Of a stretch of DNA of 64,000 bases, positions 27,278-35,609 are shown one piece after another. The position numbers and the translations under genes are program-made. Under the pieces are notes generated by a model that was not told the origin of the DNA, ran no database searches, and saw only the letters and a program-made list of their open reading frames with translations. Each line of letters starts with the position of its first letter. Position 1 is the stretch's first letter. This DNA comes from an uncultured Allomuricauda sp. (GTDB taxonomy: Bacteria; Bacteroidota; Bacteroidia; Flavobacteriales; Flavobacteriaceae), in the NCBI RefSeq assembly GCF_947501165.1, contig NZ_CANMUU010000002.1:620001-684000 (forward strand), given 5' to 3'.

Positions 27278-28576
27278 ATGAACAGCATAGAACGTTTCCT
27301 AACCATTTTCCTCTTTACTTTTTTGTCGATCATTGTTAATGCGCAATCTGAATTTTTAATTGGTGATGCGTTACCGGATGCTCCTATGTTATCCCAACGC
27401 GGAAACTATGGAGTAGGGGTGCAAACTTTAGAGTTTGTCAATAAAAATCAACCTGACATTTTGAATATTGTTGACGGCAAAGCGCCAACATATGATAGAA
27501 AAATAACCGTGGAAACATGGTATCCTGCCATAATTCCCGATGGTACTGAAGAAATAGAGGAATACACCCAGGTTTTAGGTCGAAATGGAACTGAAGGAAG
27601 ACCTGTAGTACCATTCACATTTAAAGGCCGTGCTCTTAGAGATGCAAAAGCACTTCAAGAATCCCAAAAGTATCCTTTGATTATACTTTCACATGGATAC
27701 GTGGGGTCTCGTTTCCTATTCACGTATTTAGCTGAGAATTTGGCATCAAAAGGGTATGTGGTGGTTTCTATTGATCACACGGATTCAACCTACAAGGATG
27801 CCGCGAACTTTACTAGCACTTTGGTAAACAGGTCTCTAGATCAACTTTTTGTGTTGAATGAAGTTGATAAACTCTCCCAATCCAATAGCAGTAGTTTTTT
27901 ATCGGGTTTGGTAGATGTTTCTAAAACGGGACTTGTAGGATATTCTATGGGAGGCTACGGCGGTTTGAATACCTGCGGAGCCGGTTATAGTGATGCAGCT
28001 GTTGGTTTTTATAAGTCGATGACTGGAGGCAACACCGCTCTGGATGAACGTACTATGGCCAGTGAATCCTATAAAAAAATGATGGACTCTAGAATTAAGG
28101 CTTTTGTTGCAATGGCACCTTGGGGGATGACCAGAGGTGTTTGGGATGCTAAGGGATTGTCAGGACTTAAAGTCCCTACATTTTTTATAGCTGGCAGTGA
28201 GGATGATATTTCTGGCTATGAAAAGGGAATCAAAGCGATTTATGAAGGAGCTAAAAATTCTGATAGATACTTGTTGACCTATATTAATGCCCGTCATAAT
28301 GTAGCACCTAACCCGCCTACGGTAGAAACTATGCAAGAAGGGCTTAATATTGATGAATATCTTCGCTACGCAGATTCGGTTTGGGATATGCGGCGAATTA
28401 ACAATGTAAATCAACATTTTATAACTGCTTTTATGGGAATTCATCTAAAAGGAGAAGACAAAATGGAATACCTGGATTTGGAACCCAATGCCAATACAGG
28501 AAACTGGAAAGGTTTCAAGCCGCGAACTTCAGTTGGTATGGAACTACTGCATGAAACGCCATCAACTCAAAACTAA
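27278..28576 (+). CDS. Secreted alpha/beta hydrolase, PAF-acetylhydrolase/dienelactone-hydrolase-like
   Basis: A 432-residue protein with a Sec signal ending IIVNAQ. The hydrolase core shows LIILSHGYVGSRFLF near residue 136, VSIDHTDS near 163, the nucleophile elbow GYSMGGYGG near 223-231 and a late histidine in NARHNVAP near 345. This resembles the platelet-activating-factor acetylhydrolase/dienelactone hydrolase group; the substrate may be an ester or short peptide. It is followed six bases later by an oxidoreductase with an export signal, so the two probably act together outside the cytoplasm. Confidence 0.8.
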   Translation: MNSIERFLTIFLFTFLSIIVNAQSEFLIGDALPDAPMLSQRGNYGVGVQTLEFVNKNQPDILNIVDGKAPTYDRKITVETWYPAIIPDGTEEIEEYTQVLGRNGTEGRPVVPFTFKGRALRDAKALQESQKYPLIILSHGYVGSRFLFTYLAENLASKGYVVVSIDHTDSTYKDAANFTSTLVNRSLDQLFVLNEVDKLSQSNSSSFLSGLVDVSKTGLVGYSMGGYGGLNTCGAGYSDAAVGFYKSMTGGNTALDERTMASESYKKMMDSRIKAFVAMAPWGMTRGVWDAKGLSGLKVPTFFIAGSEDDISGYEKGIKAIYEGAKNSDRYLLTYINARHNVAPNPPTVETMQEGLNIDEYLRYADSVWDMRRINNVNQHFITAFMGIHLKGEDKMEYLDLEPNANTGNWKGFKPRTSVGMELLHETPSTQN

Positions 28577-28581
28577 AACGC

Positions 28582-29772
28582 ATGAAACGTAGGGATTTTC
28601 TTTTAAGCACAGGGGCATTGGCCTTAGCTGCAAATTCGTACAGCAATATCTTAGGAGCAAATCACAAGGTTGGAGTAGCATTGGTAGGAGCGGGGAGAAG
28701 AGGAAGATGGGTGTTGAAAGAACTATTGGCGACCAACCGAATTGAACCTGTCATGTTTTGTGATGTATGGGATGAACAAATAAAGCGCACTCAAGAATAC
28801 ACCAACACAAACAATGTAAAAACCACTTTTGATTTGGATGAAGTTCTTTCCAATCCAAAGGTGGATGCGGTAGTATTGGCCACGCCAGACCACCTTCACA
28901 TGGATTATGCCTTACGAATACTTAAGGCAGGCAAACACCTTTTATTGGAAAAACCGGTCACCTTACACTATAAAGAAGGCATACCATTGAAGAAAGCCGT
29001 AATGGAAAGCAATGTCATTTGCCAGACTGGTACACAGCAACGTAGTAGCTCAATGTTCCAAAAAGTAAAAGAGGAGTTTTTCGGGGGTTCTAGAGTGTTG
29101 GGTGATATTGTTTTTGCGCGTGCGGTTTGGAGTAATTTCGGATGGCAGCGCAGAAAATTGGAAGAACAACCCATGCCTGAAAATTTTAAATGGGATACCT
29201 TTTTAGGAAACTCACCCAAGGTCGATTATCATTGGCCTCGATATGATGGTTGGAGACATTATAAAGAATACGGAACAGGAATCTTATCAGACTTACTTAC
29301 ACATTGGGGCGATGTAGCCCAATGGATGATGGATGATGCCAACCCTATGAATGCGACAACCACAGGCGGTATTTATCATCTAAAAGATGGGAGAACCAAT
29401 CCTGATACGGTCAATACCATTTTACAATATAAAGATGGATGGAATTTTACCTTCGAGTGCAGTATTTTACCTGTAAAGAATCAACACGACTCTGTATTGT
29501 TTCATGGAACGGAGGGAAAACTGGAGCTTTTTAGAGCGGGTTACATTTTTACTCCGCATAAAGGTTCACCGGTTGTTTTTGAAAACGATGAGAATTTGAC
29601 AAAGGCTCATATGGAAAACTTTTTAGACGGAGTTGTTTTAGGGAAAAAAGTGTCAGCTCCAATAGATATTGGATTGGAAGCTGTTAGACCTTCCCACTTG
29701 GCTGCAGCATCGTATTGGAGTGGAAAGCGAATGAAGTTCAATGATGATCAAACGGATATTATAGAAGCTTAG
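28582..29772 (+). CDS. Gfo/Idh/MocA family oxidoreductase with twin-Arg-like leader
   Basis: A 396-residue protein. The N-terminus MKRRDFLLSTGALALAANSYS resembles a Tat signal (RRDFLL), followed by the NAD(P)-binding motif VALVGAGRRGRWVL near residue 35. EKPVTLHY near 123 contains the conserved lysine-proline of this family. DHLHMDYA and a second alpha/beta part (THWGDVAQWMMDD near 245) complete the fold. Such exported enzymes in Bacteroidetes often act on sugars or cyclitols, sometimes hydrolytically with bound NAD. It follows the secreted hydrolase with a six-base gap. Confidence 0.85.
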   Translation: MKRRDFLLSTGALALAANSYSNILGANHKVGVALVGAGRRGRWVLKELLATNRIEPVMFCDVWDEQIKRTQEYTNTNNVKTTFDLDEVLSNPKVDAVVLATPDHLHMDYALRILKAGKHLLLEKPVTLHYKEGIPLKKAVMESNVICQTGTQQRSSSMFQKVKEEFFGGSRVLGDIVFARAVWSNFGWQRRKLEEQPMPENFKWDTFLGNSPKVDYHWPRYDGWRHYKEYGTGILSDLLTHWGDVAQWMMDDANPMNATTTGGIYHLKDGRTNPDTVNTILQYKDGWNFTFECSILPVKNQHDSVLFHGTEGKLELFRAGYIFTPHKGSPVVFENDENLTKAHMENFLDGVVLGKKVSAPIDIGLEAVRPSHLAAASYWSGKRMKFNDDQTDIIEA

Positions 29773-29852
29773 TTCTATTAATTAAATTGATTTTAACTTT
29801 TCTATTTAAAACTCAAGAAACATACCGGAAGTCCCAAATACAGTACCCTAGC

Positions 29853-31223
29853 ATGATTAAAAACCTAGTAGAAAGCCAAAAGCGTTTTTTTGCCTCACAA
29901 CAGACAAAAGAGGTTGGCTACAGAAAAAAATATTTAAAAAAACTATATAAGGCTTTAATAGCTCATGAAGATGATATCTGCGATGCCATTTATAACGATT
30001 TTAAAAAACCTAAGTTTGAGAGTTTGGTCTCAGAGACTCAAATTGTTCTTGCGGAATTAAAATATATTATATATCATCTTGATGAATGGACAAGACCAGA
30101 ACGGGTTTCAGGACCTTTGGCCAATATCCCCTCATCCAATTGGCTATATCATGAACCGTATGGCACTGTCTTGATTATATCCCCATGGAATTATCCTTTT
30201 ATGCTTGCGATCTCACCTTTAATCGGTGCTCTGGCAGCTGGTAATACTGCGGTACTAAAACCTTCTGAATTGAGTCCAAACACATCTAGAGTAATTCTTA
30301 AACTTTTGGAAGAAGTGTTTCCAAGTGAATATGTGAGCGTAGTAGAAGGTGGGGTAGATGTATCCCAAGAACTATTATCCCACAGATGGGACTATATCTT
30401 CTTTACAGGAAGCTCACAAGTTGGCAAAATTATTTACAAAAAAGCAGCAGAACATTTAACTCCGGTTACTCTTGAACTGGGAGGCAAAAACCCTTGTATC
30501 GTTGACGAAACCGCAGCCATTTCACTAGCGGCCAAAAGAATTGCTTGGGGCAAGTTTATGAATGCAGGACAAACCTGCGTTGCTCCAGACTATATTCTTG
30601 TTCATGAAAGTGTAAAGAATGGTTTTGTTTATGCCTTAAAAGAAAATATCCGGAAGTTTTATGGCAATCCAATAGAAACATCCAAAGATTTTGCAAGAAT
30701 AACAACCAAAAAACACTACCAGTCCTTAAAAGATATGATGAAAGGACATACTATCCTTTTTGGAGGAGGACATAAGGATGACACGCAATATATTGAACCC
30801 ACTTTGATTGATGAACCCGATTTGGAGAGTACATTGATGCAAGGTGAAATTTTTGGACCCATCTTACCTATTCTATCCTATGGTTCAGAGGAAGAACTTG
30901 AACGTATCATTTTAAGATATGAAAAGCCCTTGTCGTTATATGTATTTTCGAAAAGAAAAAAATTCCAACAAAAGATTATAAATGATTATGGCTTTGGAGG
31001 AGGTTCCATTAATGACGTGGTTATGCATATTGCCAATAAAAACCTTCCGTTTGGAGGTGTAGGAGATTCGGGAATAGGGGGGTACCATGGTAAACACTCG
31101 TTCAAGGTATTTTCCCATAAAAAAGCGATAGTAAAAAAACCGAACTGGGGAGACATTCCTTTTCGTTATCCTCCTTATAACCTTCCTGAAAGATGGATAA
31201 AACTATTTAGACACCTTTTTTGA
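29853..31223 (+). CDS. Aldehyde dehydrogenase (ALDH3-type)
   Basis: A 456-residue enzyme oxidising aldehydes with NAD(P). Visible signatures are ISPWNYPF near residue 109, the general-base region VTLELGGKNPC near 206, and the catalytic cysteine in NAGQTCVAPDY near 241. The closing GVGDSGIGGYHGKHSF segment is typical of the ALDH3/fatty-aldehyde type, as is the hydrophobic C-terminus after RYPPYN. I chose the ATG at 29853 (MIKNLVESQ); an upstream TTG would add a non-conserved leader. It lies 80 bases after the oxidoreductase gene, same strand. Confidence 0.92.
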   Translation: MIKNLVESQKRFFASQQTKEVGYRKKYLKKLYKALIAHEDDICDAIYNDFKKPKFESLVSETQIVLAELKYIIYHLDEWTRPERVSGPLANIPSSNWLYHEPYGTVLIISPWNYPFMLAISPLIGALAAGNTAVLKPSELSPNTSRVILKLLEEVFPSEYVSVVEGGVDVSQELLSHRWDYIFFTGSSQVGKIIYKKAAEHLTPVTLELGGKNPCIVDETAAISLAAKRIAWGKFMNAGQTCVAPDYILVHESVKNGFVYALKENIRKFYGNPIETSKDFARITTKKHYQSLKDMMKGHTILFGGGHKDDTQYIEPTLIDEPDLESTLMQGEIFGPILPILSYGSEEELERIILRYEKPLSLYVFSKRKKFQQKIINDYGFGGGSINDVVMHIANKNLPFGGVGDSGIGGYHGKHSFKVFSHKKAIVKKPNWGDIPFRYPPYNLPERWIKLFRHLF

Positions 31224-31339
31224 AATCATCATCAATTTTACGCGACTGTTACCTCAGTTAAAATCATGAGTTGAAATATTCAACTTAAAAGCATTAAGCA
31301 TCTTTAGCTATCTTTATAATTCTCAAAAAAACAATCACA

Positions 31340-32176
31340 ATGAAACAATTAACCGCATTAATCCTATTTTTTGGACTTGTATTTATTGCATCTTGCAAGC
31401 AAAAATCAGAGCCTACAAAAGCAACTGAAGAAGTTGTCCGAGACCTTCCTGTAAAAGTAAAAGGGGAGGAGGTAAGCTATGCCACGGATTCCACAAACTT
31501 AAAAGGATATATTGCTTTTGATGAAAATGCTAGCGACAAACGTCCAGGGGTTCTTATAGTCCATGAATGGTGGGGACACAATGATTACGTTCGTGAACGT
31601 GCAGATATGCTTGCCGAGTTGGGCTATACTGCAATTGCTGTAGATATGTATGGAGACGGAAAACAAGCAGATCACCCAGATGATGCTGGAAAATTTGCCA
31701 TGAGCGTGATGACCAATCTTCCTGAAGCAACAGCCCGATTTAATGCAGCTTTGGACTTGTTGAAAGCCCACGAGTCCGTAGATGCTGAAAAAATTGCGGC
31801 TATTGGGTATTGTTTTGGAGGAAGTGTAGCGCTTACCATGGCTAATTCAGGAGCAGACCTAGATGCGGTAGCAGCATTCCATAGTGGAGTTCAATTGCCC
31901 ATAATGCCTAGCTCAGATTTAAAGGCTAAAGTATTGGTTTGTAATGGGGCAGATGATCCCTTTATCAGTCCTGAATCTATTACTGCATTCAAATCCGCCA
32001 TGGATTCGATAGGAGCTAGTTATCAATATGTTGCATATCCAGGGGTAAAGCATAGCTTTACTAGTAAAGAGGCAGATGCCAATGGAGAAAAATTTGAACT
32101 TCCACTTGCTTACGATGCAGATGCGGACGCCAAATCCTGGGCTAGTTTACAAGAATTATTGCAAGAGGTTTTCTAA
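31340..32176 (+). CDS. Dienelactone hydrolase family lipoprotein
   Basis: A 278-residue lipoprotein (lipobox FIASC near residue 19). The dienelactone hydrolase triad is clear: cysteine nucleophile in GYCFGG near residue 155, aspartate in NGADDPF near 204 and histidine in GVKHSFT near 236. The strand HEWWGHNDYVRERA near 74 is characteristic of the family. It should hydrolyse small esters or lactones in the periplasm. A TATCTTTA at 31309-31316 resembles a -7 box. A good terminator hairpin follows the stop codon, so it is probably monocistronic. Confidence 0.88.
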   Translation: MKQLTALILFFGLVFIASCKQKSEPTKATEEVVRDLPVKVKGEEVSYATDSTNLKGYIAFDENASDKRPGVLIVHEWWGHNDYVRERADMLAELGYTAIAVDMYGDGKQADHPDDAGKFAMSVMTNLPEATARFNAALDLLKAHESVDAEKIAAIGYCFGGSVALTMANSGADLDAVAAFHSGVQLPIMPSSDLKAKVLVCNGADDPFISPESITAFKSAMDSIGASYQYVAYPGVKHSFTSKEADANGEKFELPLAYDADADAKSWASLQELLQEVF

Positions 32177-32190
32177 ATTAAAACTATTTT

Positions 32191-32232
32191 CAAACTAAGG
32201 GAAGATGAGATGATTCTTCCCTTTTTAGTTTG
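32191..32232 (+). terminator. Rho-independent terminator after the dienelactone hydrolase gene
   Basis: CAAACTAAGGGAAGA (32191-32205) pairs with TCTTCCC (32215-32221) and TTAGTTTG (32225-32232), leaving a three-T bulge on the right arm and a nine-base loop. The strong stem directly follows the stop codon. Confidence 0.7.
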
Positions 32233-32344
32233 GCCTCTATTAACCAAAAGTTAAACTCTTTAATGGTGATAGCTTTAGTATTATCTTTATAAACACCTAA
32301 CAATCAATAGGTTTAAATCTAACCTGCTAAAAATATGACGGATT

Positions 32345-33112
32345 ATGGATTCTATGTTTAAGTATCGTATTTCAGTGCTTATGGATTCTGGATTGTCATC
32401 AGCAAAAGCATTACAAAATGCCGCAAAATTAGCCAAAGTGTTAAACGGAAGGGTAGAAGTGGTTTGTATTAAATCTCCTCTAAGCGTTGTGAAGCAAGCG
32501 AACCAATTTTCTGCCAAAAGAGATATTTATGAAGATAGCCGAACAGTCAAAACAGAGATACAGGGTTTAATTTCTAAGATTGGCGAACAGGAAGGACTAA
32601 ACATTTCTTTTCAAATTAACTACGGAAATATTAAGAATAAGCTTAAGGACTATTTGATAACAGCTGAGCCAGATATTCTTGTATTAACTAAAAGAAGATA
32701 TAAAAGCTTAGGTGGAATAGAAGGGAAGACAAATCTTTTAATTATGGGGGATGATGATGATTTCCATTCTTTTAAGGATATTTCCTTGGGTGTTTTCGGT
32801 GAAACCCTTCAAAATACAGAAGTAGACATTATTAAAGATTTAAAGAGAGAAACTTCAAAACCGGTGCGACTCTTTAGTATTAGAAAAGGAAAAAAGAGGA
32901 GTGAAGAAAACGAACATCAAACAAATGAAGCCGTCACATATGTATTTTCCGAAGGGGCTAATGCTTTGGATGGTTTAACATCGTATGTAAAGAGGACCAA
33001 AACTGAGTTGTTTTGCATCTCAAAGCAAAAAGATGGCAAATCAACTTTTCAAAACGACCAAACCGACCAGATTCTTCGAAAAGTGAGCGTTCCGGTTCTG
33101 CTTATACCTTAG
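32345..33112 (+). CDS. Universal stress protein (UspA-like)
   Basis: A 255-residue cytoplasmic protein with a Usp-type N-terminal half: YRISVLMDSGLSSAKALQNAAKLAKVLNGRVEVVCI, ending near ILVLTKRRY around residue 118. The second half is a degenerate repeat of the same fold ending in VSVPVLLIP, the usual last Usp strand. The G-2x-G-9x-G(S/T) ATP loop is not evident in either half, so ATP binding is doubtful. TATCTTTA at 32282-32289 could be a -7 box. Function is probably stress-related, but nothing in the context defines it. Confidence 0.7.
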   Translation: MDSMFKYRISVLMDSGLSSAKALQNAAKLAKVLNGRVEVVCIKSPLSVVKQANQFSAKRDIYEDSRTVKTEIQGLISKIGEQEGLNISFQINYGNIKNKLKDYLITAEPDILVLTKRRYKSLGGIEGKTNLLIMGDDDDFHSFKDISLGVFGETLQNTEVDIIKDLKRETSKPVRLFSIRKGKKRSEENEHQTNEAVTYVFSEGANALDGLTSYVKRTKTELFCISKQKDGKSTFQNDQTDQILRKVSVPVLLIP

Positions 33113-33215
33113 TAGAATTCGTAGTATCTTACCACAGAATATTTTTTAATTTGTATGCTTGGAACAACGGCAACAATGCTTTACATATTAACGATTAACA
33201 TCTACATGATTTTCT

Positions 33216-34406
33216 ATGAAAATAAATAACCTTTTAAACGTATTTGTATTCCTTATTATTCTACTGGCGCTTGGCTGCAAGGGCAAATCGAAACAAGAAA
33301 GTGTCACTGAAACTATTCAATATGAAGAGAATGCATCAGAATTACCTATAGATAAGTTGAAGTTGCCAGATGGATTTAAGATTGAGGTATACGCAGATAA
33401 GGTAGATGGTGCACGCTCCATGGCCATGGGCAGTGAAGGCACACTATTTGTTAGTACTCGGAACGATAAGACCGTGTACGCCATTCAAGATCGCGATAAA
33501 GATTATAAGGCAGACCGTATAATTGTTTTGGACTCTACTTTAGAAGTGCCTAATGGAATTGCTTTTAAAGATGGTTCGCTATACGTAGCCGAAGTCAACC
33601 GTTTATTGCGCTATGATAATATAGAGGAGGAGTTGGAAAACCCGCCTACACCAACAGTGGTTTATGATGATTACCCTACGGAATTTCATCACGGTTGGAA
33701 ATACATTGCGTTTGGACCAGATGATAAACTCTATGTTCCCGTAGGAGCGCCTTGTAATATTTGTGACAGTACCGTGGCCGATCAACGCTATGCAAGCATT
33801 ACTAGAATGGACGCCGATGGTTCCAATAGGGAGATTTATGCCCATGGAGTTAGAAACACGGTAGGTTTCACATGGCACCCAGAAACGAAAGAAATGTGGT
33901 TTACGGATAACGGCAGAGATATGATGGGCGACGATATACCCCCATGTGAGTTGAACCGAATTACAGAAAAAGGACAGCATTTTGGATATCCATTTTGCCA
34001 TGGAGGCGTAGTAAAAGACCCAGAATTTGGCGACCTAAGGCCTTGTGAGGATTTTGTTCCGCCAGTACAAGCCATGGGAGCCCACACGGCACCATTGGGA
34101 GTGAAGTTTTATACGGGCAATATGTTTCCCAAAAAGTATAAATATCAAGCATTTATTGCCGAACATGGTTCTTGGAACCGTTCTAAAAAAGTAGGGTATA
34201 AAGTTTCCCTGGTTGAACTTGAAGATAATAAGGCGGTTAGCTATACCACATTTCTGGAAGGTTGGTTAGATGATGAGAGCCAAGAACAATTTGGTCGCCC
34301 AGTCGATATTCTATTTTTGGAAGACGGCTCAATGCTGGTTTCAGATGATTACGGAGATGCTATTTATCGTGTAACCTATGAAAAGACACTGGCCAGCAAC
34401 CTATAA
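33216..34406 (+). CDS. PQQ-type sugar (sorbosone) dehydrogenase beta-propeller lipoprotein
   Basis: A 396-residue lipoprotein (LALGC near residue 21) of the glucose/sorbosone dehydrogenase family. The propeller opens with LPDGFKIEVYADKVDGARSMA near residue 50 and has PNGIAFKDGSLYVAEVN near 112. The conserved HGVRNTVGFTWHPETKEMWFTDNGRD segment (near 210-236) and the later GEH-type EHGSWNRS near 317 follow. The enzyme should oxidise sugars in the periplasm with a quinone cofactor. No pqq synthesis genes are seen. It stands alone between a Usp gene and a convergent CxxC protein. Confidence 0.85.
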   Translation: MKINNLLNVFVFLIILLALGCKGKSKQESVTETIQYEENASELPIDKLKLPDGFKIEVYADKVDGARSMAMGSEGTLFVSTRNDKTVYAIQDRDKDYKADRIIVLDSTLEVPNGIAFKDGSLYVAEVNRLLRYDNIEEELENPPTPTVVYDDYPTEFHHGWKYIAFGPDDKLYVPVGAPCNICDSTVADQRYASITRMDADGSNREIYAHGVRNTVGFTWHPETKEMWFTDNGRDMMGDDIPPCELNRITEKGQHFGYPFCHGGVVKDPEFGDLRPCEDFVPPVQAMGAHTAPLGVKFYTGNMFPKKYKYQAFIAEHGSWNRSKKVGYKVSLVELEDNKAVSYTTFLEGWLDDESQEQFGRPVDILFLEDGSMLVSDDYGDAIYRVTYEKTLASNL

Positions 34407-34414
34407 GTACAAAA

Positions 34415-34491
34415 CAGACCACCCACCGAGGTACAATCCCGGGGTGAATGAATTCTTTACGTTTCCGGTTACGATGGGTGTACATGGTCTG
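34415..34491. repeat. Inverted repeat CAGACCA/TGGTCTG in an intergenic gap
   Basis: CAGACCA at 34415-34421 and TGGTCTG at 34485-34491 are perfectly complementary seven-base arms around a 63-base interval, within the 230-base gap between two convergent genes. No T-run follows. It could be a weak terminator or a chance palindrome. Confidence 0.3.
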
Positions 34492-34637
34492 ATTCTCGTT
34501 TAGAAAGAATAATTCTAGCTTGATTTTTTTCTTTCAATTCATCAGACACCGGAAAAAGGATAGGGTCACATACTTTATTAAATTATTTGTAGGAGTATAA
34601 TGTTGAACTGATAGTAGGCTAGGGTGTAAAAACAGTC

Positions 34638-35300
34638 TTAATCTTTTTCCAATTCCTCCATCATTTGGTCAAAATTGGTAATCCAACTGTACAATCTGCC
34701 ACCCAAACTAATTATAGGAGAGGACAGTGAATCCATTTCTTGGGTTGACTTAGACAGATATTTCGCCAATTGTTCTTTAACCTCAGGGTTTTTATCCAAA
34801 GAAACACTTCTAAACAAGAAGTTTTTGGTGTTAAGCTTGCTGACTATGCTGTCACAAGTATCACAACCTTGAAAAGTATAGATGGTGATTTGCTTTTTAG
34901 GTTTGACTTTGGGAGGAGGGAGGTCCAATTTTGTGTACTCTTTTTTCACTGCCCGTTTTGATAAACTGTCGCTGGTTTTGAAGATTTTAGAATAAACCGG
35001 TGTTTTATCCCTAAGTAAAATAATGGTCTTTAAATGAACTTTGGAAGCGGCAGGAACCCTAATCCACCTAGGTTTAGCGGCGCTTTGTCTAAAATTCTTT
35101 CCTTTTACCTCAAATAACACATCATAGTCCGCGTACGTTTTATTCTCAGCAAAAAAGGTAATTCGATTCTTCGATTTGGTCTCAACAACTTTAATAGAAG
35201 CTGGCTGTGCATAGGTAACCGTTGCTGAAAGACAAAACAACATGACCATAGCCGTATGCATGAACCGAGATAGGCAAATTTCTTTTTCACGTGATAGCAT
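34638..35300 (-). CDS. Exported glutaredoxin/thioredoxin-like CxxC protein
   Basis: About 220 residues. A Sec signal (MVMLFCLSATVTYAQ) is preceded by a short basic stretch; I took the ATG at 35300, though MHTAMVM at 35261 is equally possible. A beta-sandwich-like region follows. The C-terminal 80 residues form a glutaredoxin-like domain: TIYTFQGCDTCDSIVSKL with the CxxC near residue 148, and SPIISLGGRLYSW in place of the cis-proline strand. It may shuttle disulfides in the periplasm. It is not next to other redox genes, so its partner is unknown. Confidence 0.65.
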   Translation of the reverse strand: MLSREKEICLSRFMHTAMVMLFCLSATVTYAQPASIKVVETKSKNRITFFAENKTYADYDVLFEVKGKNFRQSAAKPRWIRVPAASKVHLKTIILLRDKTPVYSKIFKTSDSLSKRAVKKEYTKLDLPPPKVKPKKQITIYTFQGCDTCDSIVSKLNTKNFLFRSVSLDKNPEVKEQLAKYLSKSTQEMDSLSSPIISLGGRLYSWITNFDQMMEELEKD

Positions 35301-35432
35301 ATCATAAAATACGGCAAATCGTTGAGTTTTTAAAAAGATTAAGGGCAAAGGTGAAGACTTAAAGATTTATTCGCGCCATTAGGGTTTAGGTGCAAACAGT
35401 ATTACTAAAATAATCTATTTTACATAATATAA

Positions 35433-35448
35433 ATTATAGTACAAATGC
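35433..35448 (+). repeat. Solo fragment of the dispersed repeat end
   Basis: ATTATAGTACAAATGC is identical over 16 bases to the right end of the repeat copy at 37824-38104. It lies alone in the 260-base gap between two minus-strand genes. A remnant of the same element is likely, but one 16-base match is limited evidence. Confidence 0.4.
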
Positions 35449-35609
35449 TTATATGGGTAAAACTGCGCCAATACTTCAGTATTTGATAATTTATACAAGC
35501 AATACAAAAGAAATCTAGCCAGCTATTTTTCAATCGACACAAATAAGAGTTTAAAGTCCTGCCTTTTCAACATTTAAGTCATAGGGAAAGTAACCAATTC
35601 AAAGAATCA

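Noticed and set aside
33013..33198. Open frame overlapping the end of the UspA-like gene
   Set aside because: Out-of-frame shadow of a well-supported gene; composition not protein-like.
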